Origin: Megalonaias nervosa
Taxonomy: Eukaryota; Mollusca; Bivalvia; Unionida; Unionidae
Direction of reading: 5' to 3'
Assembly: GCA_016617855.1 (NCBI GenBank)
Contig: JAECUM010092839.1
Location: 124,001-188,000 of the forward strand
Length of the DNA stretch: 64,000 nt
Position numbers and translations under genes: made by a program. Positions 48,373 to 58,109 of the stretch are shown one piece after another; the stretch's first letter is position 1; the number at the start of each line of letters is the position of its first letter. The notes beneath the pieces are model-generated. The model was not told the origin of the DNA and did no database searches. It was given only the letters and a program-made list of their open reading frames with translations.

Positions 48373-49349
48373 TCACTTCATGATTGAAATTGACTTAGTT
48401 GGTACCCAGCTATTAAATTTATCGCTATACCCACGCCATTTAACGAAACTTTTATTTCCTTTTTTCCTAATAACCTTTTCAATAACAAATATATCTTGTT
48501 CGGTTTACTGAAGTTCCTGCTCGTAAAAACTACCAGTTGTAGGTTCACCTAATAAATCTTTTATAGCATAAGTCACTGGTATTGTTAAAAGTATTTTATG
48601 AACAACAAATACTTCTTCGCTCCAGTTCGGAGTAAATCCTTTCTCAAATGTTTTTTTTTTTGTCAGAGAAATTCTAACTTTATCACCAACTTTAAATTTA
48701 TGTCTGCAGTATATATTTTCATCTGCTAATATTGGATTTTTAATTGCATTGTTTGGTGACATTTTTACTGATCTGTGTTTCGTGTTATTATACTCATCAA
48801 CAATTTTCTGTAAATTGTCAATATATATACTCGTATTTTTAGCTGCCAAATATTTGCGGAATTTTTCGTTTAGTGTGTGATTAAATCGCTCAATGACAAC
48901 ACTTTTACCTTCATTTCCTGTAACATATTTTTTGATGTTATTTTGTTCCAAAAACTGCTCAAATATTTTATTAAAAAATTCTGCTCCATGATCGGTCCAG
49001 ATTCTATTTGGTTTTCTTTCTGTTCTTGTTATTATTTGTTTTAACACATCAGTCATCTACGTTCTGGTCTTATCTGAAATAGGTACACTAAATGCATATT
49101 TGCTAAAAACATCTACAACATTAAAAAGATATCTTTTATTATTGTTAAATTAAGCTAGATTTGACACATCAACTAAATCTATTGCCCAGATATTGTCAGC
49201 GGCATTTGCGACAACCTTACATCGCGTAAACTTTTTTTGTTAGGTTTGTGTAGCTCTGAGGCAAGATCATCATACAATTCCTTTTTACCAAGTCCTAATT
49301 TATATTTTGATCCAATTAAACTCTGCACCAGCTTTCGGTCAACACGCTC
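48373..49349 (-). pseudogene. int: retroviral-type (rve) integrase with C-terminal chromodomain, broken
   Basis: The region encodes an integrase core with DNIWAIDLVD (first Asp), then NVVDVFSKYAF, IWTDHGAEFFNK (second Asp) and VVIERFNHTLNEKFRKYL (Glu), giving a DDE triad. It then has VGDKVRISL and a chromodomain ending FVKWRGYSDKFNSWVP. It would insert the element and make the short target duplication. Lesions: a frameshift in an A run near 49230, a TAA near 49155, a TAG near 49058 and a TAA near 48508 that cuts off the chromodomain. The upstream frame is shared with the PLA2-like ORF, so the ancestral product may have been one polyprotein. It converges with the 47872 ORF. Confidence 0.9.
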
Positions 49350-49718
49350 TCACATATTTACAGGTTTCATATCGCGAAGTTCGTCTAGCATTACTTTATC
49401 ACAGCCATGCTTATCTTGTTCGTTGTCCCAGTAGCAGATATCATTGCGCATTGCTATTGCATGAACTTGATTGAAAGGTTCTTGTCCTGGGAACGGATTA
49501 TCGTTCTTGTCAAGTTGTTTATCAAGAGGATTGTATGGTCCAGTATATTTATGGCCTGGTAATGTCCAACTGCCTTTTGGTTTTGGTAATTTTCCAATCA
49601 ATTTATGTATATCTATACCTGTTCCAATTATTTCTCTGTTGTTGCATTTCTGACAATATGTAACAATTTTATTTTGCTCAAGACAGAGATTTCTGTCACA
49701 ATTGCACTTGCATTTCAT
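49350..49718 (-). pseudogene. phospholipase A2-like (parvovirus VP1-type) domain upstream of the integrase
   Basis: After an N-terminal Cys cluster (C3, C5, C7, C12, C22, C25, possible zinc ribbon), residues 50-115 match the PLA2 domain seen in adintovirus/Polinton proteins: YTGPYNPL in the place of the calcium loop, the helix MRNDICYWDN, and HGCDKVMLDEL. In virions this domain is thought to breach endosomal membranes. Here the His of the catalytic His-Asp pair is Asn (N92-D93) and the calcium loop has Tyr in place of Gly, so it is probably inactive. A TGA ends the frame at 49350, but the same frame continues (ERVDRKLVQSLIG...) towards the integrase. Start codon is a real ATG. Confidence 0.75.
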
Positions 49719-49724
49719 TATTTA

Positions 49725-49941
49725 TTAATCATCTACTAAAATAACTTCCCTGGCAATGCCCGGACATGGACAACCCGCTTCAGATAACGTTGTTGGTGAT
49801 AATTTCTTTAAAAACATACTTTTTCTTTTCCCACAGATTGCACAAATACTTTTCAGCATTATTTTATTATTTTTTTGTTTTTTCTGTTGTTTCATCTTTA
49901 TTTTCTGTTTTAGTTTTACACTTGAGACAATCTGTTGACAT
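49725..49941 (-). pseudogene. DUF5679-like zinc-ribbon protein, frameshifted
   Basis: The gene starts MSTDCLKCKTKTENKD and, after a frameshift in an A run near 49870, continues LKSICAICGKRKSMFLKK to a TAA at 49725. Two CxxC knuckles in a protein of about 70 residues match the small DUF5679-type zinc ribbon found in many Polintons and large DNA viruses. It sits 15 bases downstream of the protease, same strand. Function unknown. Confidence 0.7.
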
Positions 49942-49956
49942 TTTATATTTGTAAGT

Positions 49957-50366
49957 TTATGCAAAATTAATTGCAATTTCATCATTAGTGTGAGAAGGCT
50001 GCTTGTCAAACTGTAAAATAAATTTTAAAAAATTGAATTTAGATTGGGACATTTGTTTTATAAACATCACGCAATAGTATCCACAAGCAGAAGTTCCAAC
50101 AGGCTGAATTTGATTAGACGAATAGTTTATTGTTTTTTATTTTTTGTTTATATATTTTTTTATTGTGTCACTTGGTGGATGTCCAAATGAATCGAAAGAA
50201 TTGTTATTACAAACAGCTACCCAATGTGTGCCAGATCCGTCATTGAAATCTTGTATATTTATCACACACGAGCCACCAGCAATCGCATCATCAAGTTCAT
50301 CTTTAGAATAAACTCCACTGAAACTTTTACTGTTTTTAGCTTATCAAGTAGATCAAAGTTACTCAA
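49957..50366 (-). pseudogene. adenain-like maturation cysteine protease, broken
   Basis: About 136 codons. The motif order is GGSCVINIQDF, then GTHWVAV (catalytic His), NSFDSFGHPPSD, and VGTSACGYYCVMFIKQM (catalytic Cys), as in adenovirus protease and its Polinton relatives, which cleave capsid and core proteins during assembly. Lesions: the likely start now reads TTG (50364-50366), overlapping the TGA of the upstream gene as TTGA; a frameshift in an A run near 50335; and an in-frame TAA near 50132. The catalytic His and Cys are both kept. Confidence 0.85.
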
Positions 50367-50543
50367 CGTGGCCGAGTTCCTGGCAGTGTTAGTCCTCGGC
50401 CTATTCCCAACAGATTTGGCAACAGACTTCCTGCAACTCCCGCCAGCAATGGTCCTATAAATCCACCTTTGTTTGTTTTTCACCGCGATCACATCTTTTT
50501 TTTTTGTTGTTGTCTTTCTTTTTGCTGTTTTTCGTTTAGGCAT
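50363..50543 (-). pseudogene. small basic then glycine-rich hydrophobic protein (pX-like), frameshifted
   Basis: It starts with an ATG and a basic tail, MPKRKTAKRKTTTKKK. After a frameshift near 50480 it continues GGFIGPLLAGVAGSLLPNL and GIGRGLTLPGTRPR to a TGA. Basic N-terminus plus a glycine-rich hydrophobic segment is the layout of small core/minor virion proteins (pX-like) of adintoviruses and Polintons. Its stop overlaps the protease start. Confidence 0.6.
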
Positions 50544-50554
50544 TATATTTATCT

Positions 50555-50970
50555 TTAGACAAAAATTTTCTTTATACCGCTGCCACAGACGACTCCGTCA
50601 CCTGAGACAGCCTTTTTCGTTGCGCCAGATACTGCACCAGACGTTGCTGCTAATCCTAATGTACCAAGTACTGGCAAAATTTTAGGTATTAACATTCTGG
50701 CCATTACAGATAGTGCCGGACAAAAGAAACCACCTTGTTCTGACGTTGCTGTTATTTGTGTGGCACTTAAATTTAAAACAAATGGTTTTTGCGATCGTAT
50801 TTATTTATTTATTTTTTGGTTAACTTTAATTTTGTTAAAATATCTTTGGAAACACCTTTGGTGTTAGGTTTTATTTTTAATGATACCTGCCTCTGCTTAG
50901 CAACAGCAGCTGCTGATTTTTTAACTTGACCATCAGTCAGATATATTTCTTTTACAATATATTTTGTCAT
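50555..50970 (-). pseudogene. small virion-type protein, 138 codons, one frameshift
   Basis: From ATG at 50968-50970 the first half reads MTKYIVKEIYLTDGQVKKSA and then a basic stretch. After a frameshift in an A/T run near 50800 the second half reads KPFVLNLSATQITATSEQGG and a hydrophobic Gly/Ala-rich end (MLIPKILPVLGTLGLAATSG). The combination of short beta-like repeats and a hydrophobic GG-containing C-terminus is typical of a minor capsid or core protein next to the capsid gene in Polintons. Exact role unknown. Confidence 0.55.
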
Positions 50971-50987
50971 TATATACAGATTACAGA

Positions 50988-52524
50988 TTAAACTTGTACC
51001 GACATTTTACTTCCGACAGAGTCAATTGTTATAAATCTGTCGCTGATCACTAACGCATATACGTACAGCTGAGCTGCTGGAGCTACTCCTAATGTCCAAG
51101 TAATTTCAATATCAGCTGTAGAATCGACAGCTCTCTTGCTATGTTTACTAACATCAAAATAAAACATTGGGTAAAGAGTACGAAATTCCTCTGCTGATAT
51201 CTGAGATCCGTCTCCAACATCTTGATACTTTTGTATTGCATTCATAAGGTACATTTAAGGTCTAGTAATATTTTTATTAGCATCATCTGCAAAATTACAT
51301 TCTATCGCTCGTTCCGGATATCGCTTTGAATTTATTCTAGCGTATATTCGTCTAACATCAGCGTTATCAAATATTGCATTATTTTGTTGTTGGTTACCAC
51401 GTCGCGCCTGCTGATGAAATACAACAAATAATTGCCTCGGCAGTTGTTCACTTGATGTTGTTATGACTCGCCATGTGTAGTCGATGGTATTTGGAACAGC
51501 TGTCTGATATATTTTATGTTGCTGAAAATAAATTCTGTTTGTGTATTTTTGCAGCATATCATTTAATTCTGATGCTTTTGTAATTGATGGCATTATTCGT
51601 GGCATCCACAGCGCAAGTTTATTTATGGTAAATTGTACATCAGCTCCGCCAAGTCGAAATAAACAATTATTTTGTTCTGCCCGATCTAAAATAAGTGTAT
51701 GTTTAATTCCACGAAATACTTTATTGCAGTCCCTGCAAAATCCAAATATTGTACTTAATGGCAGCATCATTGTAATTTGACGTGATTCTTCTGCAAGTGC
51801 CTTTCTCCTAGCATAAACCTCATTGTAACGTGTATTTCTTACTCCAATCATGTTATTAACATGATCTAACATTGCAACGCCGTCCACACCTGCAGCTGGA
51901 GGTTCTACTCCAATATTATTACAAGCAGCAGTAAGTGAAACTAATGTAGCGGCTTGGTAAGCAGCTGCAGCTGGTGGGGCTATACATAAAGCAGCAGCAT
52001 TAATAATAAGAAAACCTCTTACAATAAAAAATATGCAGCAGCATTAGCTCCGTGGAATAAAACACGTTTCGAAATAATTTCTCCTGATAAAGCTGCACCA
52101 GCTCCAGTATCTTTAAACCACATCATATTAGTTGCAGTTGATCTGGAGTAATCATCAGAAAATGAAATAGTATTTAAGATTGTGCTCGCAACTTGTAGAT
52201 GACTCAAAATATCATTGACAGTTTGATTAGCTAGCTGATATCTAGCACTTTTAAATAAACTCCAGCCGTTGTTTATGACAGCTACTTCTGTTCCAGCTGC
52301 AGTTGCGACAGGTGGATTAGCTACTGTCATAATCTGGCCACAAACTTCCAATATTGCTTTGTGAGGCAGTAGAAATACATCTTGTCTCTGGTATTAAATG
52401 TTCTGACGCCAGCCTTATTTGGCTCATTAGAATTTTCGTCGAGATACTCAACATACTCAAATTCTGTTACGGTGTCGTCAGTGTCATAATTTTCTGCTAA
52501 ATCGAGATAATTTTTAACAGACAT
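50988..52524 (-). pseudogene. mcp: major capsid protein (double jelly-roll), broken
   Basis: About 510 codons, the usual size for Polinton MCP. Recognisable blocks: an acidic N-terminus from MSVKNYLDLAENYDTDD; INNGWSLFKSARYQL; MMWFKDTGAGA; MLPLSTIFGFCRDCNKVFRG; LALWMPRIMPS; PNTIDYTWRVITTSSEQLPRQ; and the C-terminal FYFDVSKHSKRAVDS ... SDRFITIDSVGSKMSV. It would form the hexameric capsomers of an icosahedral shell. Lesions: frameshifts near 52395 and 52025 and an in-frame TAA at 51255-51257. It sits between the small 120-codon ORF and the 138-codon ORF, all on one strand. Confidence 0.88.
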
Positions 52525-52555
52525 TTTTTTATTTATTAGGTTATATAAAATTTTA

Positions 52556-52915
52556 TTATTTTGATGCTGTTGCTTTAGATATTAATTTTTGTATAATTTG
52601 TTCTCCTTTTGGTGATAAAAGTTTTTTTTGTTGTTGTTATCATTGCATGTTGAGTTTCTTTTGTTGGGGCGATTTCTGATATAATTTGATTTATCTCAGA
52701 TGTAGACGGTGTGCCTTTTAGTTTATCAACTATTTTTTGTCCCACTGCAGTTTCAGCAGCAGATGCAGCTCCAGTTGCAAAAGCTTTTGATGCATCAAGT
52801 GCAATTGGCGCAACTTTATGAGCTGTTCCTGGAGCATTTTCTATAATTTTAGTAAATATATTTCAAAAAAATCCTTAACTGTTTTTCTTCTGTAAAATTT
52901 TTTTCTTTGTTTCAT
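52556..52915 (-). pseudogene. small alanine-rich Polinton protein, about 120 codons, frameshifted
   Basis: Starts MKQRKKFYRRKTVKDFF, then an Ala/Thr-rich middle (HKVAPIALDASKAFATGAAS, VGQKIVDKL) and a C-terminus ending LISKATASK. Two frameshifts are visible, near 52866 and in the T/A run near 52625. The basic start and small-residue helix-prone middle resemble minor core or membrane-interacting virion proteins. It lies between penton and MCP. Confidence 0.5.
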
Positions 52916-52946
52916 TATATCTGAGGTTGTATAATTTTATTGCTGA

Positions 52947-53707
52947 TCACGAAGTGATTGCTCGTAGGTGCAGGTGATAAGTAACAACCTCGTTATTCAA
53001 ATCCAGTTGTCATCCAGATTGATCTGTCAGTTGCATACTTATTTCTGTTATTTGATTTTCAATGTTTAGCGGATGATAAATAACTTGATGTGGATTAATT
53101 TGCATGAGAGATCCCGGTGGAACGTCTGGAGAAAAACTATATATTGTTTGTCCCTTACTACCCTGGGCTGAGAAAGATCCAGGTGCAATAGAGCAATTTA
53201 TTAATATTGTGTTTACGTCAGTTATATTACTGGCAGTTCAATGTCATACGTTCTAGTTTGTTGAGGAGAAGCACCATAACTTTTATGAGAAAATCCTATC
53301 ATTGGTGCAATACTTTTTGCTGATGAAAAATCGATTAACATATCATCTTTTAATGTTATTCTGGCTCTTAACGTGTTATAATTTGGTGTTTGTTCAAAAT
53401 CATCAGCAACATCGCCCGCCTTTGTTATTAGTTCTTTTATTGTTTTATTTAGATCAGTGATATTATAAGCCCCTTGTGGAATTATTATTGTTTTCCATGT
53501 ATCTCTTAGAATATTTATATTTATAAATGTAAATTCATCATTTACTCCAGTTTCTACGTTAGCCATAGAATGCCAACACGTACAGGAAATTAGTCCTATC
53601 TCATATTGTTTTTCAGTATCAAGTTGTATTGGCGGAATATATTGTACTGAAAAATTTGCGCTATCTTTATCAGCCGTGCTAGAGTCTAGTAATACTGTTG
53701 TTGACAT
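52947..53707 (-). pseudogene. penton-type minor capsid protein, broken
   Basis: About 250 codons. The N-terminal 160 codons are open (MSTTVLLDSSTADKDSANFS; QYEIGLISCTCWHSMANVE; IDFSSAKSIAPMIGFSHKSY). After a frameshift at about 53225 the C-terminal half continues with the conserved end: TILINCSIAPGSF, FSPDVPPGSLMQINPHQVIY and ISMQLTDQSG followed by TGA. This single jelly-roll protein is thought to form the vertices. The TGA is near 53007, and a final TGA at 52947 closes the frame. Confidence 0.85.
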
Positions 53708-53732
53708 TGCTATTATTTTATTTTTTATAAAA

Positions 53733-55310
53733 TTAAGTCACCACAATTAAGTCACAGTGTAAAATTTTGTATTCGTCAGATGTTAATAAATTTTCTGATC
53801 TTAAATGATCATGTATGTCAATAATTTCATTGTCAATTTCAGCACCAACATTTCCAGCCTCTTTTGATGATATCAGCAGCATTAATCTGCCTTTCATTTC
53901 AGTAACTGATGCAAATATTTTTACTCCTGTTCCTGTTTTTTCTAAAATTTTTACAAATTTTTCATTTTCTTCTGATCGTTTTTTATCATAGGACTCAAAC
54001 AAACTCTTAAAATCCAATCCTCTGCTACTAGATTTTTTAAATTCCATTGCAGTATTTTTAAAAACCTCAGCAATAATACCATTTCTAGCTTCTTTAAAAA
54101 ATCTTTGAATGTTTTCTGTTGTTGCAACTGTTTTAATTTCACTGTTAGCTTTTTCACCTTTTTAAATAATATATAATTTTCTAATAAGATCCTTACATTT
54201 ATCTTCTTCCCAATTATTAATATTATCAACATCTGAAATATCATTTTCTTTCATAAAATCAAAATATTCTGATGTTACTATTTCTTCTTCGTCTACTTCT
54301 TTTATCTTTTCCTCCCGATATTTTCTAATTTTTTTCATTTGATCTTTTTGGTTCTTCTTCAGCTTGCATTCTTTCAGCTGGTATTCTTTCAGCTGCTTCT
54401 TTTTTTCTATGTTCTTTATCTACTATTTTAAATTTCCTATGAAAATTCCACCCCTTACCAAAATCTTTTGCTCTGCTATCAACAGCTGTTCTGTAAAAGA
54501 CTGTAGCAATAATACCCTTCCTAATTTTATCAACAAGTTGCAATACATCTTCGTCTTCCCCTAGCTTCATTTAATTTAATATTAGACACATGACGATCTG
54601 ATATCATTTTATCTAAATCATCAATAAGTTTATCATACTTACCTTTTGTCCAAGTTTTTAAATTATCAATATATTTTATATCATTTTCTTTTAAAAATTC
54701 ATGATATTCATCATCTGATATTTCATCATTTGCTTTTTTCCTATAAAATTGTCTTCTCTCATCAACATTTAATAACTTTGTTGTTGCTAAAGTACCATTT
54801 TCTTCTTGCTTTTTTTAAATATCCTCTATTTCTTCTGATAATTTTCCTAGAACATTTCTTATTTCGTATGTAGTTAATCCTGCTAATCATCTCTCAAATT
54901 CTAGTGGATTATTTAACAGCTGATTAGCTCAGTTCATCTACAAGCAGGATCAGCAATACGTGCTACAAGTTCCTGAGCTATTCTTCTTCATTTTTTCATC
55001 AGACCTAGCAATAATTTCTGCAGTAGCTGCTTCTTGTTGTTCTTTAACAATTCCAACCAAACCTTTTTCTTGAGTTTTTTAAGTTCTTCTTCTGATAGTG
55101 GTTTAGTTTCAGGTTGTTTTCCGAATAGAGCCTCAGTAACTGGTTTAAGAGCTGTAGCTGCTGTTTCTGCAGCAACTATCTGTCCACGTCGTGCTTGCTG
55201 TACTTTTTGCTTAAATTCTGCCTGAGATTGTGCAAGTTTTTCCAAATCTTCTATATGTTTTCTGTATTTTGCTCGTTTATCAATAATTATATCAAAGATG
55301 TTTGATAAAA
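53733..55310 (-). pseudogene. long charged coiled-coil protein, heavily frameshifted
   Basis: Between ATPase and penton about 1.6 kb encode Lys/Glu-rich, coiled-coil-prone segments in shifting frames. They begin just after the ATPase stop (FDIIIDKRAKYRKHIEDLEK) and pass through ETAATALKPVTEALFGK, then a YHEFLKENDIKYIDNLKTW segment and a related YFDFMKENDISDVDNINNW segment, to the final open 104 codons at 53733-54047. The two related segments indicate an internal duplication of about 110-130 residues. The start codon is unclear. Polintons and adintoviruses often carry an uncharacterised protein of this kind here; its job is unknown. Confidence 0.6.
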
Positions 55311-55311
55311 C

Positions 55312-55990
55312 TTACTGCAAGTATCTGTCAATACAGCAGCGAAACATTTTATCTGGATCACGTGTTAGTTTATCGAATAAAAAGAAATTATGTTTATATT
55401 TTGTTGCCTGATGATATAGTTCAATAAAATTATCTTTTGTTACGTCACCACATTGTTCGTTTGCAATATTTCTAACGTCAATGTTGTCCAGTCTGGGAAA
55501 TAATATAAAACAACCACTATTTCATCTAATAAATCTGTCAACATTATAAAAACCTTGGGCGAGATAAATAGAATTACATTTCTTATTATGTGACAGTGAA
55601 AAATGTGATCTTATTTTATTCATTTCTTCATTGTTTGGCGGAATATCATCAAAAACAATTATCTTATGTTCGGACGAATCAAGTTGATTAACTGGAACAA
55701 GTTCTTTTGGTTGTTTGATAATAAAAAAATCTTCACCAGCCTCAAGATCATCATGAAGTTTGTTATTATATTTGCTAAGTAGCTCATACTTATCTTGTTG
55801 TGGATTAATTGTGTAAATATAAACTCGATCGTAGTTAAAATTATTGCCCAGCAGTAAATTCATAAGCAAGTTTGTTTTTCCCAATCCAGTTCTTCCAACA
55901 ATAAGATAATGGCAATCTGGAAGTTCATTGTTATGTTTTATGTTTCACCAACCGCTCTGTATCAAAGTTTAATATCGATGATTTTGCCAT
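55312..55990 (-). pseudogene. FtsK/A32-type genome packaging ATPase, broken
   Basis: About 226 codons from ATG at 55988-55990. Walker A is GRTGLGKTNLL (about 55880), Walker B is KIIVFDDIP (about 55660), followed by HFSLSHNKKCNSIYLAQGF. It would pump DNA into the capsid. Lesions: a frameshift near 55935 before Walker A and a TGA at about 55520 cutting off the last 70 codons, which read on in frame to a TAA at 55312. The central 120 codons are open. Confidence 0.88.
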
Positions 55991-56055
55991 CGTTGTTATA
56001 CAATTTTATGTTACATAATTTACATATAAAAAAATTGTCAGACAATAAATAAATA
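55991..56055. promoter_or_regulatory. 65-bp divergent spacer between ATPase and fibre genes
   Basis: The starts of the minus-strand ATPase and the plus-strand fibre lie 65 bases apart. The spacer is almost pure A/T and must hold both promoters if the genes were transcribed separately. No specific motif is claimed. Confidence 0.4.
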
Positions 56056-57324
56056 ATGAGCTATTATACAAAATTTGGAACATCATTAGGAGATTCGTCG
56101 GCTGTAAGTACAATAACAAATGGCAATATTGATTTATCAGGCTACCTGAAAAAAACTGGCGATACAATGACAGGAAACCTATTTATGTCAAATCAACGAA
56201 TACTAGATTTAGAAACAAATTATCTACCAATAAATGTTGTTAATACACAAGCTGTTAGTTATGCACAACTTAAATTCTTCGACAATAATAAACTATCACT
56301 GACAGGAGGAACCTTAAACGGTAAATTAGATATGTCAGGAAAAAAAATTATAAATTTGGAGACTGGGTATCCACCGGCAAACTTAAATCAGTCTCAAGTG
56401 GTAAGTTTTTTGCAGTTGAAGTATGTGGATAATAACAAACTTGATAAAACCGGTGGGACAGTTACAGGTAATATTATCATGTCGAGTAAAAAAATTATTG
56501 GGTTAGAAACTGTATATCTGCCAGCAAATGTTGATAACACACAAGCTGTAAGTTATGCGCAACTAAAATCTGTTGACGATAATAAACATAACAAAGCCGG
56601 TGACACAATGACAGGTAACCTGTCTATGTCAAATTAAAAAATAACTGGATTACTGGCAACCTCACCACCAGCTAATGAAACTGATGCTATTAGTTATGCT
56701 CAGCTAAAAGAAGAATTTACCCCATATTTTAAGAAATCCAGTGGACCAGTGACAGGCAATATAAACATGAGAAAAAATAAAATAACTATGACATATGTTC
56801 CAGTTAACCCTAATGATCTGACAAATAAAGCGTATGCTGACAGTCTGTCTAGTGGTGTAAAACGAACCAAAAACAATGTTGGGTATATTCCAACACTTTT
56901 TAAGGCAACTGACAATCGAGTTGGGTTTGAGATAAGCGCATCAGCATATTATCCTGAAAATTATCCTTATTACGCTTTCTCTGATAGACATGAATGGACG
57001 ACCAACGGAGAAGTTGAAAATTATTGGATTAAAATTAAATATCCTACTGCAGTTGCTATTTGGCAATTTCATTTGCGAGATCGATTAAACTCTAGTGTTG
57101 GTTGCATTTATAATTGGTTATTGGAAGGATCAAACGATGATAACGACTGGGTAATATTATACAGTACAACAGACACTTATATTTCAACAACACAATATTT
57201 TATGATTCCGACAGAAAATACTGTCAACAAGTACTTATATTTTTGAGTTCATGTTTTCACTGCTGAACGTCCATTTCCAGGACTGACATCATTTCAAATA
57301 TATACACTTGATGATCAAATTTAA
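56056..57324 (+). pseudogene. fibre-like repeat protein with discoidin-like C-terminal domain, two stops
   Basis: One frame of 422 codons runs without any frameshift. After a short start (MSYYTKFGTSLGDSS) come about five repeats of 46-50 residues with the consensus KTGDTMTGNL...KKI.GLET..P.N...TQAVSYAQLK, strikingly like phage tail-fibre repeats. Residues about 285-420 look like a discoidin/F5-8C-type sandwich (ASAYYPENYPYYAFSD, ENYWIKIKYP, WLLEGSNDDNDW). Inferred role: trimeric attachment fibre with a carbohydrate-binding tip. Stops: TAA at 56635 in repeat 4 and TGA at 57244 near the end. Confidence 0.7.
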
Positions 57325-57341
57325 TCTAGTGCTATAAAATA

Positions 57342-57740
57342 ATGTTAGAACCACCAATTATAACCGTTGCGAGAGAATTTTATGATAATATTTTTAACCC
57401 TAAAATAGATGTTGGGGACCAATCACTATCAGCACGTATAATAAATGCCAAGAAAAATTTTACAATTACAATGATAAATTCTCCATTGTCAGATGAAGAA
57501 ACATTTTTTATTCTTGTTATATATATGAGAGGACCACAACTGTTGAAAGCAGTAGAAAACTTTGATATTATAAGAAGTTACTGTCATCCTGATGATTGTC
57601 TAGAAGAACAAAAACAAGTTGATATTGCGTTTAAAAAAATATTGATCGAGCTTGACTTTAAAAATATAGATTTGATAATAAAATCAGACTTAATAAAAGC
57701 ACGAGCACATGGTGGAAAAGCGGGGAAGAAAGACAAATAA
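57342..57740 (+). CDS. Polinton small ORF downstream of the fibre
   Basis: An intact 132-codon frame starts 17 bases after the fibre's last codon. It encodes a mostly helical protein (ITVAREFYDNIFNPKID; FFILVIYMRGPQLLKAVENF) with a basic tail HGGKAGKKDK. No family recognised. The close spacing suggests one plus-strand unit with the fibre and the following ORF; a fibre chaperone or base protein is possible but only a guess. Confidence 0.5.
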   Translation: MLEPPIITVAREFYDNIFNPKIDVGDQSLSARIINAKKNFTITMINSPLSDEETFFILVIYMRGPQLLKAVENFDIIRSYCHPDDCLEEQKQVDIAFKKILIELDFKNIDLIIKSDLIKARAHGGKAGKKDK

Positions 57741-58036
57741 ATGAAAATCATAATTGTCTTGACAAGCTAGCGGAATCTAAGATAATAGGAGTAAAAAGAA
57801 ACAGAAAGTTATATAATAGTTTTTTAAAACGAGGTATTTTTAAATATCTCAGTATGTACTACCACGACAAGGAAACCCTAGTTAAAATTGTTACTATAAC
57901 ACCAGATGTTGAATTAATTGTTAAAGCATACTCGAACGCAATTCTACCAATGATACCTAAAAAACCAGAATTTGATCCAATTATTGTTAATGAATCTATA
58001 GCAATAATCAATGATTTTAACAATGAAATTAGTTAG
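57741..58036 (+). pseudogene. Polinton small ORF, about 98 codons, frameshifted
   Basis: An ATG directly follows the stop of the previous gene, reads MKIIIVLTS and stops. A second frame, open from upstream, reads ESKIIGVKRNRKLYNSFLKR and MYYHDKETLVKIVTITPD to a TAG at 58034. A single frameshift near 57760 would join them. No family recognised. Confidence 0.45.
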
Positions 58037-58095
58037 CGATGATGAGCAAAAGAAGTTTTTTGAAAAAGTCCTACAAACACAGTTGAGATTGCTTT
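58023..58095 (+). pseudogene. truncated Polinton ORF cut by the LINE
   Basis: An ATG overlapping the previous stop reads MKLVSDDEQKKFFEKVLQTQ and then runs into sequence belonging to the LINE 3' end. It marks the surviving right limit of the Polinton. Confidence 0.5.
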
Positions 58096-58109
58096 TCATT
58101 GGAGAGCAA

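Larger units (their letters stand above)
42330..58095. mobile_element. decayed Polinton/Maverick (endogenous adintovirus-like element), right end missing
   Basis: About 15.8 kb carry the full Polinton hallmark set: protein-primed PolB, retroviral-type integrase with chromodomain, adenain-like protease, FtsK/A32-type ATPase, double-jelly-roll major capsid and penton-type minor capsid, plus small proteins typical of these elements. The left limit is uncertain; sequence left of 42160 is a SINE. The right side ends in a truncated ORF where a LINE begins at about 58096. No terminal inverted repeats or target duplication could be found. Most core genes carry frameshifts, often in A/T runs, and stops. 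The element is AT-rich like its host. Confidence 0.95.

Noticed and set aside
43168..57324. Programmed frameshifting to explain the many frame changes in viral genes
   Set aside because: Frame changes are too many, occur in both directions and coexist with nonsense codons and lost catalytic residues, so decay (or homopolymer errors) is the better explanation.
42330..58095. A currently functional virus
   Set aside because: PolB, integrase, MCP, penton, protease and ATPase are all broken and the right end is missing.
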